Positions 38,134-47,860 are shown, counted from the stretch's first letter. The stretch: DNA of 64,000 bases from Rickettsia australis str. Phillips (GCF_000273745.1 NZ_AKVZ01000020.1:17387-81386); one strand, 5' to 3'. Translations and numbers: made by a program. Notes: generated from the letters alone by a model not told the origin.

Positions 38134-38628
38134 ATGAATAAAGTAATTACACAATTATCAGAAATTAAATTAGTTGGTATTACACAGCCCACGCACCTCA
38201 AACGCCGCAGAAATGAATGCTGATACTGCAAGAATCGGAACAACAATGTAGTGACTTTTTGCAGACAAATTACAAGACAAAATCCTAAATAGAAGCACTA
38301 CGGAAAAAATTTTTGCATTTGCAGTTTATACAAATAATGAAAGTGACGCTACCGGGGAATATACTTACTTTCTTGGAGAAGAAGTTACTTCTTTTGAGAA
38401 CATAGATCAAGAATTTTCAACGCTTACTATTCCAATGCAAAATTTACATCAGGTCCCGATCAAATGCCGAAAGTCGTTATTGATATGTGGCACAAAATAT
38501 GGAATATGAATACGGCAATGTTAGAAGGTGAAAGAGCTTACATAGCTGATTTTGAAATATATGATAAAAGAAGTAGTGATTTAAATAATGCTATAGTTGA
38601 TATTTATATTGGTATTCAAAATACTTAA
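38134..38628 (+). pseudogene. GyrI-like / AraC effector-binding domain protein, broken
   Basis: Starts MNKVITQLSEIKLVGIT, shifts frame near 38195 (NAAEMNADTARIGTTM), has TAG-TGA in tandem near 38247, then LFADKLQDKILNRSTTEKIF, FAVYTNNESDATGEYTYFLG, shifts near 38445, and ends MWHKIWNMNTAMLEGERAYI and ADFEIYDKRSSDLNNAIVDI. This is the integron-type effector-binding (GyrI-like) domain, about 160 residues. Small-molecule binding in the intact ancestor is a family inference. Confidence 0.72.
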
Positions 38629-38631
38629 CAG

Positions 38632-39451
38632 TTAAACGAGGCTATATGCTTTATCGGCAAGTTTCAAAAATAACGCATTTTCTATTCCATCCTCAAGATT
38701 CTAACAGATAGCTTAACATATGCTGGATAAAAACCAGCTTCTAACCTCTTGTAATTTAAAGCCAAGATAATTTGCTGCGAATTAGGTATCTTTTTTTTAT
38801 ATCCATAATAAATGCACATACTTCATTTATAGGATATCCAATTACTCCCTTAGGGTCATTACTACCCATTGCTTATCATTTTGTAATATATTCTCATGAT
38901 GTCAATCAACGTGAAGTAAAATTTGAGGCTCAGTATTTTGAAGAATTTCATGCCTCAATTTTCTTGCCTTTTTTAAGTAAGTTTTAGGCAAATCTCATTC
39001 TTTATCTAAAGCTTTCAGCTGATCCTAGATATTAGGGAAGTGATGAATTTTTGGTATAGATGCTCTGTACAGCTTGCTCATAACAGAACAAGCTATAGCA
39101 ATTTTGTTATCTGATGAATATTCTTTTAAAGAAATACTAGGATGGGATCGCTCAAGCAGTAAAGCTTTATCTTTTTGGGCTAGAATAGTTGCAGCACCAA
39201 ACCCTGAAAAAACTTTTAAAGCTGCCACTTCGTTTGTTAGGTCTTTAGCAGTAAAACTTAGTTTCAGTATAATAGGCTTATTATTTTTGATACCCTGATA
39301 GAACATAATTGAAAGATAAATTATCTATAGGTTTAAGCTTAGATAGATTCCATTCTCTAGTTAATTCTGATACAATTTCAGGTATTTTTTCAGGCCAGAT
39401 TTCCCCTTGCTCTTTATATATACTAATTATATTATTTCTAAAGCTATCCAT
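38632..39451 (-). pseudogene. aminoglycoside/hydroxyurea phosphotransferase (StrB-like) pseudogene
   Basis: Start ATG at 39451: MDSFRNNIISIYKEQGEIWP. Then, after a frameshift near 39300, KPIILKLSFTAKDLTNEVAA and VFSGFGAATILAQKDKALLL (family pattern of an LLER motif and NE.AAL), then the catalytic loop in degenerate form (HVD-stop-HHENIL for H-G-D-L-H-H-E-N) and NDPKGVIGYPINEVCAFIMD (the D-P-K-G metal site). The C terminus WFLSSIC...NLEDGIENALFLK carries two stops. Total about 273 codons, matching the family. The family includes streptomycin 6-phosphotransferases; resistance by this copy is excluded by the lesions. Confidence 0.78.
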
Positions 39452-39465
39452 GTTATAGATTATAT

Positions 39466-40207
39466 ATGAATATACATTTCGAGCAAGCTAATTTAACTCA
39501 TAAAGAAATTATTTTTAATTGGTTAGAAGAGACACATATAAAAGAATTTTGGGACAATAGTCAAGAACATCAGAATGATATAATGAACCGTTGTGTTTCA
39601 TTGTGTCGGACATTCTTCAAAAGGATCAAGATTTATCAGAAATTCAACGGAAGTGGAGTTTAGAACTAATCGCACAAAATATTCAAGCTATGTCAGAGGG
39701 GTATACGCTAGAAAATAATAGATATCTTTCCAAACCAACTTATAGAGAGAAATTTAAAGGAGACACGGAACACAGCACCGCAGCGTACATAGAAATACGT
39801 GAGGATGCAAGTCTAGGCTCGACGTCTAAAGTACCTCTAGAAGCGAAGTTTGAAAAAATATCTCATGAAGCCTAAAAATATACAAGCTTATATTATGAAG
39901 CAGACCGTACTCCTATAGGATATATCCAAATTTATAATGCTTACGTTCAGATCCATTAATAAACTTACCTTTAAAACTTGCAGCAATTGATTATTTCTTA
40001 GGTGAGCCTGAATATTTAAATAAATGCGTAGGTATACTTACTCTAAGCACTTTTTTAGAAAATTTTATAGATAAGAAATATACTCATATTTTAGTTGATC
40101 CCAATAGAAAAAATATCGCTGCTATTAAAACTTACGAAAAAGCAGGATTTAAAATAATTCAAAATAATAAAAATGAAACCTTAATGCTTCAAGAATTATT
40201 GATCTAA
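39466..40207 (+). pseudogene. AAC(6')-like GNAT acetyltransferase pseudogene with RPE1 insert
   Basis: N-terminal part MNIHFEQANLTHKEIIFNWL and EFWDNSQEHQNDIMN; C-terminal part LPLKLAAIDYFLGEPEYLNK, HILVDPNRKNIAAIKTYEKA, GF, typical of aminoglycoside 6'-N-acetyltransferase-like GNAT proteins. Frameshifts lie near 39590 and after 39880. An RPE1 element sits in the middle. It diverges from the StrB-like pseudogene 14 bp away, so the two formed a head-to-head pair. Confidence 0.72.
39734..39877. repeat. RPE1 (Rickettsia palindromic element 1) in a coding frame
   Basis: The encoded peptide contains YREKFKGDTEHSTAAYIEIR, EDASLGSTSKVPLEAKFEKI, which I recognise as the RPE1 domain peptide known from many Rickettsia proteins. 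It is clearly a different element type from families A-D used here. Confidence 0.88.
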
Positions 40208-40219
40208 TTCCTATCATCT

Positions 40220-40320
40220 TTAACTAAAAATCTCTTCTTTTTTGCTTACAAAAGGACGGACATCATAAAATAATTCTATACGAGAAATAAGCCCATCATT
40301 AAAAGATAAATAGTACAGCA
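40220..40320 (-). pseudogene. SnoaL-like (NTF2-like) C-terminal remnant
   Basis: Reverse strand reads LYYLSFNDGLISRIELFYDV, RPFVSKKEEIFS then stop: the last strand and tail of a SnoaL-like protein. The rest of the gene is missing; it is joined to the GNAT remnant, marking a deletion junction near 40310. Confidence 0.5.
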
Positions 40321-41105
40321 CCTCGAAAAATATTGATAGGCTTCTGGGCAGTCAAATTCAATATCTTATAATTTGTGTATTTCTTAAAGCCTAATTTTTT
40401 AGCAAGTGACGTTGCCATCGGTGAAATTTGAATTATTGCCTTATCTATCCCCATTTCTATTAATATTTTAAACCTAGCTCTATATAAATCACTTGCAAGA
40501 CCACGATTTTTATATTCCGACATCGTTGAGCCGTTATAAAAACCTGCTACGCCGTTTGCAAAAATTATAGAAGCGGTTGCAACAATTTTACTTTCTTCAT
40601 ATGCTGCAAGCGGGATAAAGGTTTTATTATCTCCAATAAATTTTGATAATTTATCAAAATAAAGGTTATAAACATCATCACTAAACCCAAATGACCCCAT
40701 TAATACTTGAATCCATTTCTTATATTCTTCTATTTCAGTAATAATTTTAATATTTTTATTATCTATAATTTGCTCATGATAATCTTTAAGCTCGTAAACA
40801 ATTCCCGGTACGTCGCCAAAATCAACATATTTACCGTTTCGGAAACGGCTCAAGCATTTCAGAAGATAGATTATTTCCATCAACCCACCAAGCAAACGGT
40901 AAACCCTTTAGCTTAAACACTTCTTCCATTTTATCCATTTAAGATATATTCACCTTATCAGGCAGTAAATCATATTCCATAAAGGCTGATTACACCCTGT
41001 ATGTATCAGATGATAATTTACCTTATCTATTTGCATTTCTTGCAATCCAAAATATCTAAATGTTCTTATCAAACTTTGATCTACTAAATCAGCATTATTA
41101 CTCAT
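40299..41105 (-). pseudogene. GNAT family acetyltransferase, frameshifted and truncated
   Basis: Start at 41105 (MSNNADLVDQSLIRTFRYFG), a TGA near 40945, then MDKMEEVFKLKGLPFAWWVD, a frameshift near 40850 and the long remaining frame GKYVDFGDVPGIVYELKDYH to 40299 with the acetyl-CoA site TMSEYKNRGLASDLYRARFK and AKKLGFKKYTNYKI. About 260 residues originally. Substrate unknown. The final residues (PINIFRGAVLFIF) come from the joined SnoaL-like remnant. Confidence 0.68.
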
Positions 41106-41208
41106 AAATTTATCTACCTTTATTAATTATATACCAAAAGTTATAATCAGAATTCAGAAATAGTCAAAGAAATATACGATATTGCTTAAAAAATTATTTG
41201 GAATAGCT

Positions 41209-41425
41209 TAATACTTCATGTCATTCCGGCTTTGGTATTGTTGCATGGCTCGAAAAACATCCTCGGTGTCATCCCGTGACTTAACCACGGTATCTAGCAA
41301 AACAGTTTAAAATGCTAATAATTGTATTATTTTAAACTGGATCCCGTGGTCAAGCCACGGGATGACACCGAGGATGTTTTTCGAGCCATGCAACAATACC
41401 AAAGCCGGAATGACATGAAGTATTA
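41209..41425. repeat. 217-bp near-perfect palindrome (composite RPE)
   Basis: The arms (about 88 bp each, taatacttcatgtcattccg ... and its complement) differ at only about four positions. Inside is a family B pair (gtcatcccgtgacttaacca / cgtggtcaagccacgggatg) and an AT loop that is itself partly palindromic (cagtttaaaatgctaataat). The region 41106-41508 holds no gene besides this repeat and the fni leader. Confidence 0.9.
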
Positions 41426-41508
41426 CCTTTTTTAAGGCAATACTAAATATATTTTGTAAAGCTAGGGATATTGATATAGATTAACTGTAAAGAAGAATTA
41501 GTAAGAAA

Positions 41509-42537
41509 ATGCCGAAAGATCAGAATTTAGATATAGAAAGAAAGCAAGACCATATTGAAATTAATCTTACAAAAAACGTTGAATCTACACTTAAAAGCGG
41601 TTTTGAATCTATTCAATTTATTCACAACGCATTACCGGAAATTAACTATGATAGCATAGATACTACTACTACTTTCCTCGGAAAATACCTACAAGCACCT
41701 ATCCTAATTTCTAGTATGACCGGAGGAACGGCGAGAGCTAGCGATATTAACTATAGGCTTGCACAAGCCGCCCAAAAAGCCGGAATTGCTATGGGGCTTG
41801 GCTCTATGCGGGTTTTGTTAACGAAGCCGGATACGATTACGACATTTGCCGTAAGGCATATTGCGCCCGATATCCCATTACTCGCCAATATCGGAGCAGT
41901 GCAGCTTAATTATGGAGTAACACCAAAAGAATGTCAGTATTTAGTTGATGTCGTTAAAGCTGATGCCTTAATTTTACACTTAAATGTGTTACAGGAATTG
42001 ACTCAACCGGAAGGTAATAGAAATTGGGAAAATCTTTTACCGAAGATACAAGCATTGGTTAATTACCTCTCTGTCCCTGTAGTCGTTAAAGAAGTAGGAT
42101 ACGGTTTGTCTAAAAAAGTTGCTGAAAGCCTTATAAAGGTAGGGGTTAAGGTTCTTGAGATTGCAGGGAGCGGCGGAACATCTTGGAGTCAAGTAGAGGC
42201 TTACCGTACTACAAATTCATTACAAAACCGTATAGCTAGTAGTTTTATTAGCTGGGGAATCCCGACTTTAGATTCTCTAAAAATGGTGAGAGAAGTTTCG
42301 GGAGACATTGCGATTATTGCTAGCGGCGGGTTAAAGTCCGGCATTGACGGAGCAAAAGCAATCCGTATGGGAGCTAGTATTTTTGGACTTGCCGGTCAAT
42401 TATTAAAAGCGGCAGATACTTCAGAAAACTTAGTTTCCGAAGAAATACAATTGATAATCGAGCAGCTTAAAATTACCATGATATGTACTGGATCACGTAC
42501 TTTAAAAGATTTAGCAAAAGCAGAGATTAGGCTGTAG
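41509..42537 (+). CDS. fni: type 2 isopentenyl-diphosphate delta-isomerase
   Basis: 342 residues. IERKQDHIEINL at the N terminus, LISSMTGGTARASDINYRLA (near 67), GLGSMRVLL, LANIGAVQLNYG, VVVKEVGYGLSK, EIAGSGGTSWSQVE (near 215) and IASGGLKSGIDGAKAIRMGA, GLAGQLL are the FMN/NADPH-dependent Idi-2 signature. It interconverts IPP and DMAPP. Rickettsiae lack both isoprenoid pathways and have been proposed to take IPP/DMAPP from the host, which makes this isomerase a key enzyme. Intact within a decayed neighbourhood. Confidence 0.94.
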   Translation: MPKDQNLDIERKQDHIEINLTKNVESTLKSGFESIQFIHNALPEINYDSIDTTTTFLGKYLQAPILISSMTGGTARASDINYRLAQAAQKAGIAMGLGSMRVLLTKPDTITTFAVRHIAPDIPLLANIGAVQLNYGVTPKECQYLVDVVKADALILHLNVLQELTQPEGNRNWENLLPKIQALVNYLSVPVVVKEVGYGLSKKVAESLIKVGVKVLEIAGSGGTSWSQVEAYRTTNSLQNRIASSFISWGIPTLDSLKMVREVSGDIAIIASGGLKSGIDGAKAIRMGASIFGLAGQLLKAADTSENLVSEEIQLIIEQLKITMICTGSRTLKDLAKAEIRL

Positions 42538-42551
42538 TAAGATTTACTAAA

Positions 42552-42995
42552 TTATATTTTCCACAGCAATTTAAAAAATTCTTCAGAAATTTGAATTATA
42601 GTTTTCCAATCACTAATAACTTGTGAATGAAATACACAAGTTCTATGATTTTCTCTATCAGAATGTCTCATCCAAGGTATAAACTTACCTAAAGAGTTTA
42701 ATTTTTTATCAATGCTTTCATACTCATCAAAATTATAATTTGTAAGAGCAATTATTTGAGCTTTTTGTAGTTTTCGCTCTTGGGCTAACTCTTCTTCATT
42801 TAAATTGTATGGAGGAACATAATCATGGTATCCTATGTGCTAAACTACAGGCAAAAAAAGTTTAATTAACATGCTAGGATATACATTAATCTCAAATTCT
42901 TTTAATACATCTGGTATTTTTTCGTAATTATAATAACGTTTTATTAAATCTTTGATTTGTTCTTCTGTTAAATGTGATAAATCTTTATGAGCCAC
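42552..42995 (-). pseudogene. hypothetical protein with one in-frame stop
   Basis: From a GTG at 42995: AHKDLSHLTEEQIKDLIKRY, NVYPSMLIKLFLPVV, then TAG, then HIGYHDYVPPYNLNEEELAQ to CVFHSQVISDWKTIIQISEE and TAA. Otherwise the frame is clean over 147 codons, so decay is recent. The N-terminal LTEEQIKDLIKRYYNYEKIP could be a helix-turn-helix; I do not recognise the family. The 290 bp after it hold nothing clear. Confidence 0.55.
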
Positions 42996-43285
42996 AACTT
43001 AATTGATTATTAGGTATATAATTGTAACTTATAAAAGTACAATTATAATAGAGAAAATAATATAAATATACAACTATTTTTATCATAAAAGTAAAAATAG
43101 AAATTAAAAGACTATCAATATGGGGTAATTAGTAGACGATAAGCTTTTAGACTTTATAAATGTAATCACAAATGCGTATAAAACTTTTAAAGGTTTAACA
43201 ACCCTAAATTTGAGAGGCGAAGACCTTGGTTATATCTTGGTTTTCCTGTTCAATAAACTACAAGAAGTCGCGAGCTTTCTAGAGC

Positions 43286-43373
43286 TGGTGGAGAGAGGGG
43301 GATTCGAACCCCCGACACGTTGCCGTGAACACGCTTTCCAGGCGTGCGCCTTAAACCGCTCGGCCATCTCTCC
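43286..43373 (-). tRNA. tRNA-Ser (GGA anticodon)
   Basis: Reverse strand GGAGAGA ... TCTCTCC-A-CCA with a long variable arm, anticodon stem CACGC/GCGTG and loop CTGGAAA (GGA), and GGTTCGAATCC. CCA is encoded. Confidence 0.95.
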
Positions 43374-43460
43374 AAAATTTTTAGCGTTATGTGCACGATC
43401 TAAGAAATTTACCAAAAACGTCATTGCAAGCGGGCATTGTTGCGTGGACCAATGCTCTTT

Positions 43461-43568
43461 TGTCATTCTTAGCTAAAAGCGGGAATCCAGAAAAAAGTAT
43501 AAATACAGCAAATTTTTGAAATTAAAAGCTCGCTTCATACTGGATTCCTGCGTTCGCAGGAATGACAT
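43461..43568. repeat. RPE-like repeat, family C
   Basis: tgtcattcttagctaaaagc ... ctgcgttcgcaggaatgaca. Together with the next element it fills the 387-bp gap between tRNA-Ser and the GlmU-like gene; no gene is seen there. Confidence 0.72.
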
Positions 43569-43626
43569 CAGTATACACGCGGGCAATGCCTTGCAAGCGA
43601 CTCCAGACGTTGCCCACATGACTCAA

Positions 43627-43734
43627 GAATTGTCATGAGCTACGCAGCCGTAGGCTGTACGGCAATCTCAGGCAATAATAACAAACTCCTGAGATTGCTT
43701 AGTCAAAAACTTACAGTGTGTCCTTGCAATGACG
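43627..43734. repeat. RPE-like repeat, family A, partial
   Basis: aattgtcatgagctacgcag ... tccttgcaatgacg with inner caggcaataataacaaactcctg. Lacks the aattctgtaaatcagaatt core. Confidence 0.62.
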
Positions 43735-43760
43735 ATAAAAACGATCCATATACCACAACG

Positions 43761-44507
43761 CTAAGACTTATTCTTAGAAAAAATATTATTAGCTTCTTCT
43801 AGCTCATGTTTAGTATTAACACCAACAATTAAATCATGATCAGTAGATAATAAATATGAAACCTTTTCACCATGATTTTTACATATTTTTACTATTTCAG
43901 TTAAATAAACTTCCTTATTACCGTTAGTATTAGTAGCAAATAAAGGCAAGTATTTATTTAAAATTCCGCTACTGAAAGCCATAATACCTGAATTACAAAG
44001 TTTGATGTTTTTCTCTTCTTCGCTTGCGTTTTTATGTTCAATTATCTCTAAAAATTCACCATGTTTATCAGTAGCTATTCTTCCATATTGAGCCGGATTT
44101 GCTCTCTCAAAGCTTAAAGTAACTAATGCAGAATTAGTAAGGCTTAAGTAAGCTATTAATTCATGCATAAGTTTTGGAGTAATAAAAGGATGATCACCGT
44201 ATAAAACTAATATTGTTTTATTTTTATCAATTAAATCTATTACTGCATAAGTAGCATGAGCTGTGCCTTTAGGTTCTTCTTGCAGTACAAAGCGACACAT
44301 ATTTTCATAGGGCATTAAATGTTTTTTAAGTTCTTCTGAATAAACTATAATTACATCACTTGTGACGTTAAGCGAATTCTTTAATACCGTTTCAAGCATT
44401 GGAACTCCGCCAACTTTATGCATTACTTTTGGTAAATCCGACTCCATTCTAGTACCTTTACCGGCTGCTAAAATAATTATTTGATAATTTGCATCGTGAT
44501 AAGTCAT
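43761..44507 (-). CDS. GlmU-like nucleotidyltransferase without acetyltransferase domain
   Basis: 248 residues, the N-terminal half of a GlmU (about 455). Uridyltransferase motifs: [20 protein letters not shown] at residues 10-30, [15 protein letters not shown] near 76, [14 protein letters not shown] near 101, [20 protein letters not shown] near 145 and NSGIMAF. No left-handed beta-helix hexapeptide repeats follow; the protein stops after the sugar-binding part. It may make UDP-GlcNAc from GlcNAc-1-P, with acetylation supplied elsewhere. Its ATG overlaps the yebC stop by four bases, so it is translationally coupled to yebC. Confidence 0.85.
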   Translation of the reverse strand: MTYHDANYQIIILAAGKGTRMESDLPKVMHKVGGVPMLETVLKNSLNVTSDVIIVYSEELKKHLMPYENMCRFVLQEEPKGTAHATYAVIDLIDKNKTILVLYGDHPFITPKLMHELIAYLSLTNSALVTLSFERANPAQYGRIATDKHGEFLEIIEHKNASEEEKNIKLCNSGIMAFSSGILNKYLPLFATNTNGNKEVYLTEIVKICKNHGEKVSYLLSTDHDLIVGVNTKHELEEANNIFSKNKS

Positions 44508-45262
44508 TCTTCTCCTTGTATTATTTCGTAAACATCATCAGATAATTCATAATTACCGAAAACTCTTTGTACATCGTCGCTTTCTTCTAAAGCTTCTACA
44601 AGCTTTAGTAATTTTTCAGCTTTTTCCTTATCATCTATAATTATTGTATTTAATGGAATCCAGCCTATATAAGAGTCTTCAGGTATACCGTATTTACCGG
44701 TTAAAAATTCTAGAACTTTAGAAAAACTTTCAACATCCGTATATATTGTATGGAATATTGCATCAGATACGATATCATCCCCTCCGGCTTCTATAGCTGC
44801 CTCAAAAATATCTTCATTCGATGCTATGTTTGTTGGATACTGAATAACTCCGCAATGTTTGAATAAATAATTAACACTACCTGTTTCACCTAAGCTGCCA
44901 CCGTATTTGGTAAAACCGGAACGCACTTCAGCAGCAGTACGGTTTTTATTATCGGTTAAAGCTTCAACTATTATAGCAATACCGTTCGGTGCATAACCTT
45001 CATATCTAATTTCCGTATAATTTTCGGTATTAGCATCGTCAGCACTATTGATAGCTTTGTCTATTCTTTCTTTTGGGAGATTGTGACTGCGTGCGGCGGT
45101 TAAAGCATTTCTAAGGCGCGGATTATTTTCAGGGATATTAGAAGAGCCAGTTTTAACTGCAGTAACTATTTCACGAATTAATTTAGTGAAAATTTTTGCT
45201 CTTTTTTTATCTTGAGCTCCTTTACGATGCTGAATATTTTTAAACTTTGAGTGACCGGCCAT
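44504..45262 (-). CDS. yebC: YebC/PmpR family transcriptional/translational regulator
   Basis: 252 residues. [20 protein letters not shown] is diagnostic, with [53 protein letters not shown] and [17 protein letters not shown] C terminus ([14 protein letters not shown]). YebC proteins act as DNA-binding regulators or, as found more recently, help ribosomes through proline stretches. It is upstream of and coupled to the GlmU-like gene. Confidence 0.94.
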   Translation of the reverse strand: MAGHSKFKNIQHRKGAQDKKRAKIFTKLIREIVTAVKTGSSNIPENNPRLRNALTAARSHNLPKERIDKAINSADDANTENYTEIRYEGYAPNGIAIIVEALTDNKNRTAAEVRSGFTKYGGSLGETGSVNYLFKHCGVIQYPTNIASNEDIFEAAIEAGGDDIVSDAIFHTIYTDVESFSKVLEFLTGKYGIPEDSYIGWIPLNTIIIDDKEKAEKLLKLVEALEESDDVQRVFGNYELSDDVYEIIQGEE

Positions 45263-45280
45263 ATTCTATCTAGAACACAA

Positions 45281-45406
45281 TTAACCTTGTTTCGCTTTAA
45301 ATCTTTTATTCTTTTTATTTATTACAAAAATTTTGCTTCTTCTTTTAACAATTTGACAATCTTTATCACGTTTCTTTAGTGATTTTAATGAGCTAACGAC
45401 TTTCAT
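45281..45406 (-). CDS. rpmJ: 50S ribosomal protein L36
   Basis: 41 residues, from an ATG at 45406 to TAA at 45281: [41 protein letters not shown]. This is the Rickettsia-type L36; it has one Cys rather than the zinc-binding C4/C3H set. It lies 18 bp upstream of yebC in the same direction. Confidence 0.93.
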   Translation of the reverse strand: MKVVSSLKSLKKRDKDCQIVKRRSKIFVINKKNKRFKAKQG

Positions 45407-45562
45407 AAAATATACTTAATTACATTTAAGTTGGGCTAATAATAAACATTTTTATTTAATCAGTCAATTACCAATTTAAAACATTTTTAAACAAAATATC
45501 ATGTTTCGTGGTTTTTATTGACATATATTAATAAGATAATGTATTTATACAAAGATCAAATT

Positions 45563-45940
45563 ATGAAAAAATATTTGTCATATGATTTTAATCAAGTCAC
45601 TATAAATGAAATCAAACAAAATGGAAGAGAATGGAGTTTAGACAAACCATATGATGATGCATTGCTTGTTGAATTACCGCAATTAGTTCAAAAATTTGAT
45701 CTATCTGAAATAATTACAAAAGTAGATTATCCAGGTAAACATGCATCCATATTTAATGCAGTAAGAGAGCTAGTATCCTGTGTTCAGCTTGCTAAATGGG
45801 ATGAGAATGCTATTAAAGATGAGCAACAAGGTGAAAATAAAAAAGCTAATAATCAATGGAAAACTATAAAAGCGGTATTAGAGCATGCTAAAACAGCAGG
45901 TATAGATTATTGTAGTTTAAACAAGAGGCTGGGAAAATAA
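45563..45940 (+). CDS. hypothetical protein, 125 aa
   Basis: MKKYLSYDFNQVTINEIKQN to SLNKRLGK. A possible promoter (TTGACA at 45518, TATTTA about 18 bp on) lies in the upstream extension of the frame, so the start at 45563 is preferred to the one at 45518. Soluble, charged, probably helical; no known domain recognised. It heads a 2-kb run of related, mostly broken genes and may be the only intact one. Confidence 0.55.
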   Translation: MKKYLSYDFNQVTINEIKQNGREWSLDKPYDDALLVELPQLVQKFDLSEIITKVDYPGKHASIFNAVRELVSCVQLAKWDENAIKDEQQGENKKANNQWKTIKAVLEHAKTAGIDYCSLNKRLGK

Positions 45941-45970
45941 TAAAGGGGCAGCATAAGACAATCAGATACT

Positions 45971-46471
45971 AAAGCTTCTAGAGAAAAATTTACAGGCAAC
46001 AAAAAATCATCCTATTAAATCAGAAATATTTAATCTCATACTAGAAGAAGTAAATAAAGGAGAGTAGCATTTATATGCTATCCCTGATGATTATAAAAGT
46101 AATCCAAATGTAAAACATGCAGCTGCAAAACATCAAGAGTTTATAAATCGTGATGAATTTTTAGTGTTAGGAGTTAGATGGAATGGTATGGAGACAACAA
46201 AAGATTCATTTAAAGTTATATCTTCTGATGAAGAATCAAATATTTCTGATGATGATTTTGCTCCACCTGCAGGAATACCAAAAGAGTTGGATTTAAATAA
46301 TCCTAATTCTGAGCATTGGAATGTTTTATTTAGTCAAGCAACTACCCTTGCTAATAAAACAACTTCAACACCGGAAATTATCAAGCATGGCAAAATCATG
46401 CCGGTTCAATATTAAATAATGCAGAATTAGGTGAACAACCTTCTACTAGTTTAAATACCGCTAGCTCATAG
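45971..46471 (+). pseudogene. hypothetical paralogue fragment
   Basis: KNHPIKSEIFNLILEEVNKG, TAG near 46066, HLYAIPDDYKSNPNVKHAAA, then LGVRWNGMETTKDSF and an acidic stretch (SSDEESNISDDDFAPPAGIP), stopping at 46415 or, in another frame, 46471. The first part resembles KSDPLKAEIFHVILNDCSDY of the fragment at 47.5 kb, so these are paralogues. Function unknown. Confidence 0.5.
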
Positions 46472-46599
46472 AGTAGAGTTTAATGTTAAAGAAAGTATGA
46501 ATGAAATCAATAAATTAATCAAAAATTACAAAATAGTAATCAGTGAATAATATATAATATATAGTCTTAGAAACCGAAGATGTAGAGATAATAGATCAA

Positions 46600-47030
46600 G
46601 CTTTAAATAAGCCTCACTTCTTAAACAAGAACTTCTCATCATAGTAGGAAATCTTACGAAATCATTAGGTAGTCATTATGCTTCTCTGAATTTTGTAAGT
46701 AAGTCTTTATTTGTAGAGTCAGATGAGTTTCAAAATTTAGTAGAATTTATAGAAGATTTACTACCTATATTAGATAAAGAAAGTAAAATGCTAAAATATG
46801 CATATTGTAAAGTAATAACAGAAGGAACAAATAATCCATTACAAGTTTTAGGCTCTATGTTTGGTGGAGAACCATTAAATCCATTAAAAACAGCAGCAGA
46901 AGCATATATAAAATGGTCTGAAGGAAACTTTTCTAGAAGTGAAAATTTTGAAATTACTGAAAGTAATTTAAACAACCATGAAGTCGATTCTTTAGGCGAT
47001 ACTTTACATGCTGATCTTGATTTATATTAA
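46600..47030 (+). pseudogene. hypothetical gene, 5' end lost
   Basis: An open frame without a proper start runs ELLIIVGNLTKSLGSHYASL, NFVSKSLFVESDEFQNLVEF, IEDLLPILDKESKMLKYAYC to LGDTLHADLDLY. The only ATG (46788) is in its middle. A strong hairpin follows. It may be the C-terminal part of the preceding fragment or a further paralogue. Confidence 0.45.
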
Positions 47031-47043
47031 GTCTTCAAATCTT

Positions 47044-47099
47044 AAATATCATAACTTTCTTTGCTTCATAATGGAAGTTATGATATTTGCCTTTTTCTT
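47044..47099 (+). terminator. hairpin-type terminator
   Basis: A 14-bp perfect stem (aaatatcataactt / aagttatgatattt) is followed by gcctttttctta. A related, weaker pair (cataactt ... aagttatg with gcttcat in the loop) follows the paralogous fragment near 47788-47813. Confidence 0.6.
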
Positions 47100-47257
47100 A
47101 AAAAGAATTAATAATTTCTATACACAAACCTTATGTTGTATTGACAAAATTTTATTCTATATATCCCCGTTTTCAAAAATTCAGAATCCATATTCCATGG
47201 CTTTTAAGATTTTAATTTAAATAAGGATATATTTTGCGAAAGAGTCATTAGTTAAAA

Positions 47258-47681
47258 AATTAAAAAAGATACAGTAAAACCACTAGAGACGACAGAGAGC
47301 ATACTTATCGAAATCAAAAAGTTTATTGAAACTAGTAATATTGATAATATAGTGTTAAGGCAAGGCTTGTTGTCCTTAGAGCAAGTTTCAAAAGAAGCAA
47401 AAAATAATAATGAAACTATTATAAAAGGTACGGACATATTAGAATTACTTACTCAAAATTTACCGGTTACTAAAAGCGATCCATTAAAAGCAGAAATATT
47501 TCACGTAATACTAAATGATTGTAGTGATTATTATAGAAATAATGAAGATGTTAATAATACGTATCAATGGCTTAAAGAAGTTGGTGTAAGATTTAGTGTA
47601 GTTAGAACTGCAAGTTTAAATGAAGAAACATTAACCTTAGAAAACTTTAACTTTAATAACAAGTCAGCTGAGTTAGAGTAG
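47258..47681 (+). pseudogene. hypothetical paralogue fragment, 5' end broken
   Basis: The frame reads TVKPLETTESILIEIKKFIE, TSNIDNIVLRQGLLSLEQVS, DILELLTQNLPVTKSDPLKA, EIFHVILNDCSDYYR... to NFNNKSAELE. No ATG; the GTG at 47352 is the first usable start and would give 109 residues. Related to the fragment near 46.0 kb. Unknown function. Confidence 0.45.
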
Positions 47682-47860
47682 TAATAGAACTTGAACAAAT
47701 ATTAGAAACATTAGGTATTATACTAAAGATAATTTTTACACTAATGACTTATAAGTAATCTTGTTTGTTTCTTATCTCATAACTTCCATTGCTTCATCAG
47801 ATAAGTTATGGTAGACTAGTTTATCTTATTATAACTCAAGTTTATTTTAGCGTTGCCGGT

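Noticed and set aside
38772..39298. Forward open frames at 38.8-39.3 kb
   Set aside because: They are antisense to the kinase-like pseudogene, whose conserved motifs are on the reverse strand.
38632..40207. Functional aminoglycoside resistance genes
   Set aside because: Both frames carry several stops and frameshifts, and the kinase catalytic loop is itself mutated.
43210..43476. Open frames crossing the tRNA-Ser region on both strands
   Set aside because: They translate the tRNA and an RPE; the typical RFKAHAWKACSRQRVGGSNP peptide is a known tRNA-derived artefact.
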